Shown one piece after another: positions 62,203 through 64,000 of a stretch of DNA of 64,000 bases. The translations under genes were made by a program, and so were the position numbers. Positions within the stretch are counted from its first letter, which is position 1. The number at the start of each line of letters is the position of its first letter. A model generated the notes under the pieces. The model was not told where the DNA came from, searched no databases, and worked only from the letters and a program-made list of their open reading frames with translations. The stretch is from Gluconobacter japonicus (GTDB lineage Bacteria; Pseudomonadota; Alphaproteobacteria; Acetobacterales; Acetobacteraceae): the NCBI RefSeq assembly GCF_002723975.1, contig NZ_BEWO01000010.1, forward strand, positions 1 through 64,000, in the 5' to 3' direction.

Positions 62203-63269
62203 CTGCGCCCAACGCACTGCCCTTGCCGGTTAAATACCAGCACATCCAGCATAACGTTACTGCCTTCCAGAACGCTGAGGGCAAATTGTCGTGCAACACT
62301 TGCGATATGATCTCCAAGCGGGATCCCCACCTGGGATGCGAGCAGAAAAGCTTCTGCAACGGTTGGCGTGAGGGCAATGGCCTCCGCGAGGTCTGGGGCG
62401 GCACCAGCAGTCGTCGCCAGCGCCGCGAGGGCAGTCATGTCGGCGCTTCCACGCTTGGAATGCAGATCCATCCGGCCCTGAGCCAGTTTCGTCATTTTCG
62501 CAATACCGCCCCCGATCGTCAGACGTGGAACCGGATGGCGTCGGATATATTTGAGAACACCGCCTGCGAAATCTCCCATTTCGATCAGAGCGGTCTCCGG
62601 CAACCCGTAAAGTTCCTGAACAGCATGTTCAGAAACATTTCCAGTGGTAGCAGCCAGGTGGGGAAGGTTGAGGGCACGTGCGACGTCAATGCCTCGATGG
62701 ATACTGTCGATCCATGCGGAGCAGGAAAAAGGTACGACAATCCCGGTTGTGCCCAGAATAGACAGACCGCCAACAATCCCCAGCCGACTGTTCAGTGTCT
62801 TTTTCGCCAAGGCGATCCCGTTTTCGACCGACAGCGTCACTTCCGCGGAAACATTCGATCCGGAAACGTCTTCAAGCGCGCGAATAATCATCTGGCGGGG
62901 AACAGGGTTAATGGCGGGCTCTCCGGGCGGCAGAGGCAGACCGGGGCGGGTAATGGTGCCTACACCGACACCCGCTACGAATGTCACACCGTTTCCCGAT
63001 GGATGTTCCCGTACCGCCGCATGAATGAGAGCGCCATGCGTCACATCCGGGTCATCGCCCGCGTCCTTGACGACGGCCGCCCAGGCTCCGTTTTCGTTGA
63101 AGCCCTGACCAGCAAGAACGAAGCTGGCCGATTTGCCGCCGGGAAGAGTGATGAGGACCGGATCAGGGAACTGACCCGTCTTCAAAGCCGTCCATGCTGC
63201 CTTGGCCGCCGCCGTAGCGCAGCTTCCGGTCGTCCAGCCATATCGGAGTGGGGGCGCTTTGGCAGTCAT
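62166..63269 (-). CDS. cbiD: Cobalt-precorrin-5B C1-methyltransferase CbiD
   Basis: Methylates C1 of the corrin ring. The 367-residue protein has the CbiD hallmarks [60 protein letters not shown] and [15 protein letters not shown]. CbiD belongs to the anaerobic pathway, but here it lies among aerobic-pathway genes (cobG, cobN) and no cobF is seen, so it presumably takes the place of CobF. The ATG at 63269 begins [12 protein letters not shown]. It is divergent from cobB with a 62-base spacer and overlaps cobM at the 3' end. Confidence 0.94.
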   Translation of the reverse strand: MTAKAPPLRYGWTTGSCATAAAKAAWTALKTGQFPDPVLITLPGGKSASFVLAGQGFNENGAWAAVVKDAGDDPDVTHGALIHAAVREHPSGNGVTFVAGVGVGTITRPGLPLPPGEPAINPVPRQMIIRALEDVSGSNVSAEVTLSVENGIALAKKTLNSRLGIVGGLSILGTTGIVVPFSCSAWIDSIHRGIDVARALNLPHLAATTGNVSEHAVQELYGLPETALIEMGDFAGGVLKYIRRHPVPRLTIGGGIAKMTKLAQGRMDLHSKRGSADMTALAALATTAGAAPDLAEAIALTPTVAEAFLLASQVGIPLGDHIASVARQFALSVLEGSNVMLDVLVFNRQGQCVGRSHPVGNPPLKRL

Positions 63270-63331
63270 CAGGTACAGAATACGATATTTATGCCTGAAA
63301 GCGAGCCACACACTCTGAACGAAGGCAAGAA

Positions 63332-64000
63332 ATGACACGCGCTATCATGATTGCTGCTCCCCGTTCAGGCGGAGGGAAGACAACGACGACCCTCGGGCTG
63401 CTGGCGGCTCTACGCGGAAGAAACATTGCCGTTCAGGCGGCGAAAACCGGGCCAGACTATATAGACCCTGCGTTTCATGAGGTTGTGACAGGACGCTCCA
63501 GCCTCAATCTGGACAGTTGGGCCATGACGCCCAGCCTTTTGGAAACCATGCTTGTCCGGTCTGCTGAAGGGGCGGACCTGCTGGTGGTTGAATCGGCTAT
63601 GGGATTGTTTGATGGGCTGCTCGAGCCTGAAAAGTCGCGCGGAGCACCATCGGATATCGCGGCCCGTTTCGATATCCCGGTTGTGCTGGTTCTGGATATC
63701 TCAGGGCAGGGACAATCAGCCGCCGCCATCGCACATGGCTTCGCAACACTGGACCCTGATGTTCGTGTTGCGGGTGTTGTTCTGAACCAGGTTGCGTCCC
63801 CCCGTCATCTTTCCATGGCGCGTGAGGCTGTGCTTGCGGCTGGAATCCCGGTTCTGGGAGCATTCATGCGTGATCCGTCTCTAAAATTGCCCGAACGGCA
63901 TCTTGGGCTGGTGCAGGCACGAGAACAGGCGACGTTAGAAGAGCTTCTCCAGCGCCTTCAGAGCCGAGCGGAAGAATCGCTTGATCTCGATAATCTTCTT
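63332..64000 (+). CDS. cobB: Cobyrinic acid a,c-diamide synthase, cut by the window end
   Basis: The first 223 codons of an ATP- and glutamine-dependent amidase that amidates the a and c side chains of hydrogenobyrinic acid. The N-terminus has the dethiobiotin-synthetase-like P-loop APRSGGGKTT, then AAKTGPDYIDPAFH, VVESAMGLFDGL and VLDISGQGQSAAA, all CobB/CbiA signatures. The ATG at 63332 has AAGG six bases upstream. The frame is still open at base 64000, so the glutaminase domain lies outside. Confidence 0.93.
   Translation, partial: MTRAIMIAAPRSGGGKTTTTLGLLAALRGRNIAVQAAKTGPDYIDPAFHEVVTGRSSLNLDSWAMTPSLLETMLVRSAEGADLLVVESAMGLFDGLLEPEKSRGAPSDIAARFDIPVVLVLDISGQGQSAAAIAHGFATLDPDVRVAGVVLNQVASPRHLSMAREAVLAAGIPVLGAFMRDPSLKLPERHLGLVQAREQATLEELLQRLQSRAEESLDLDNLL

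Noticed and set aside
62199-63335. 378-aa open frame on the plus strand
   Set aside because: Antisense to cbiD, whose family motifs are unmistakable; the translated shadow is low in structure and has no family features.
1-64000. tRNA, rRNA, CRISPR arrays, prophage genes or a replication origin
   Set aside because: No cloverleaf-like RNA gene, regularly spaced repeats, phage genes or origin-type boxes were seen by eye; a covariance or repeat search could still find a small one.

Overview
The window looks like a chromosomal segment of an acetic acid bacterium (Acetobacteraceae, probably Gluconobacter or a close relative). The reasons are a squalene-hopene cyclase of the acetic-acid-bacterial type, an alpha-amino-acid ester hydrolase of the Acetobacter/Xanthomonas type, several outer-membrane TonB receptors with a shared N-terminal style, and an aerobic cobalamin pathway that uses CbiD in place of CobF. 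The genus is an inference; no rRNA or tRNA gene was seen.

Layout. (1) 1-8.8 kb: a TonB receptor behind an AT-rich leader, a fluoride-type CLC antiporter behind a fluoride riboswitch, and a four-gene minus-strand siderophore operon (receptor, DUF3649, PepSY reductase-like protein, DUF3325) with a Fur-like site. (2) 9-11 kb: squalene-hopene cyclase for hopanoids. (3) 11.1-26.4 kb: genes for exported D-amino-acid and peptide chemistry. Two SxxK serine hydrolases flank a D-amino-acid dehydrogenase in one overlapping operon. Next come a LysR regulator, a divergent TonB receptor with an alpha-amino-acid ester hydrolase, nagB, a decayed IS5-family transposase, a Tat-lipoprotein FAD oxidase and an S10 carboxypeptidase.

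(4) 26.5-36.9 kb: a divergent purine locus. The minus strand carries a Rieske-less mononuclear-iron oxygenase domain, guanine deaminase, a CDA-fold deaminase and 8-oxoguanine deaminase. The plus strand carries a 75-aa protein of unknown function, a stand-alone Rieske protein, a GST-like protein and a complete BMP-type nucleobase/nucleoside ABC importer. A Rieske oxygenase split into separate Rieske and catalytic polypeptides next to a GST-like protein recalls the NdmC/NdmD/NdmE N-demethylase of caffeine-degrading Pseudomonas. This is the most interesting system in the window. The genes suggest that purines are imported, deaminated and oxidised here, possibly without a molybdenum hydroxylase.

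(5) 37-45.7 kb: ordinary genes (cation/proton antiporter, M1 aminopeptidase, BASS-family transporter, LysR with a divergent NAD-dependent epimerase-like gene, M28 peptidase). (6) 45.8-64 kb: a large cobalamin region. It holds cobC, bluB, cbtA and cbtB behind one cobalamin riboswitch; cobS/cobT and divergent cobU; and a long plus-strand operon behind a second cobalamin riboswitch (DUF1636, cobW, cobN, cobG, cobH, cobI, cobJ, cobL, cobE, cobM). cobK and cbiD are interleaved on the minus strand, and cobB runs off the end of the window. Together these cover cobalt uptake, most of the corrin ring methylations, cobalt insertion, dimethylbenzimidazole synthesis and nucleotide-loop assembly.
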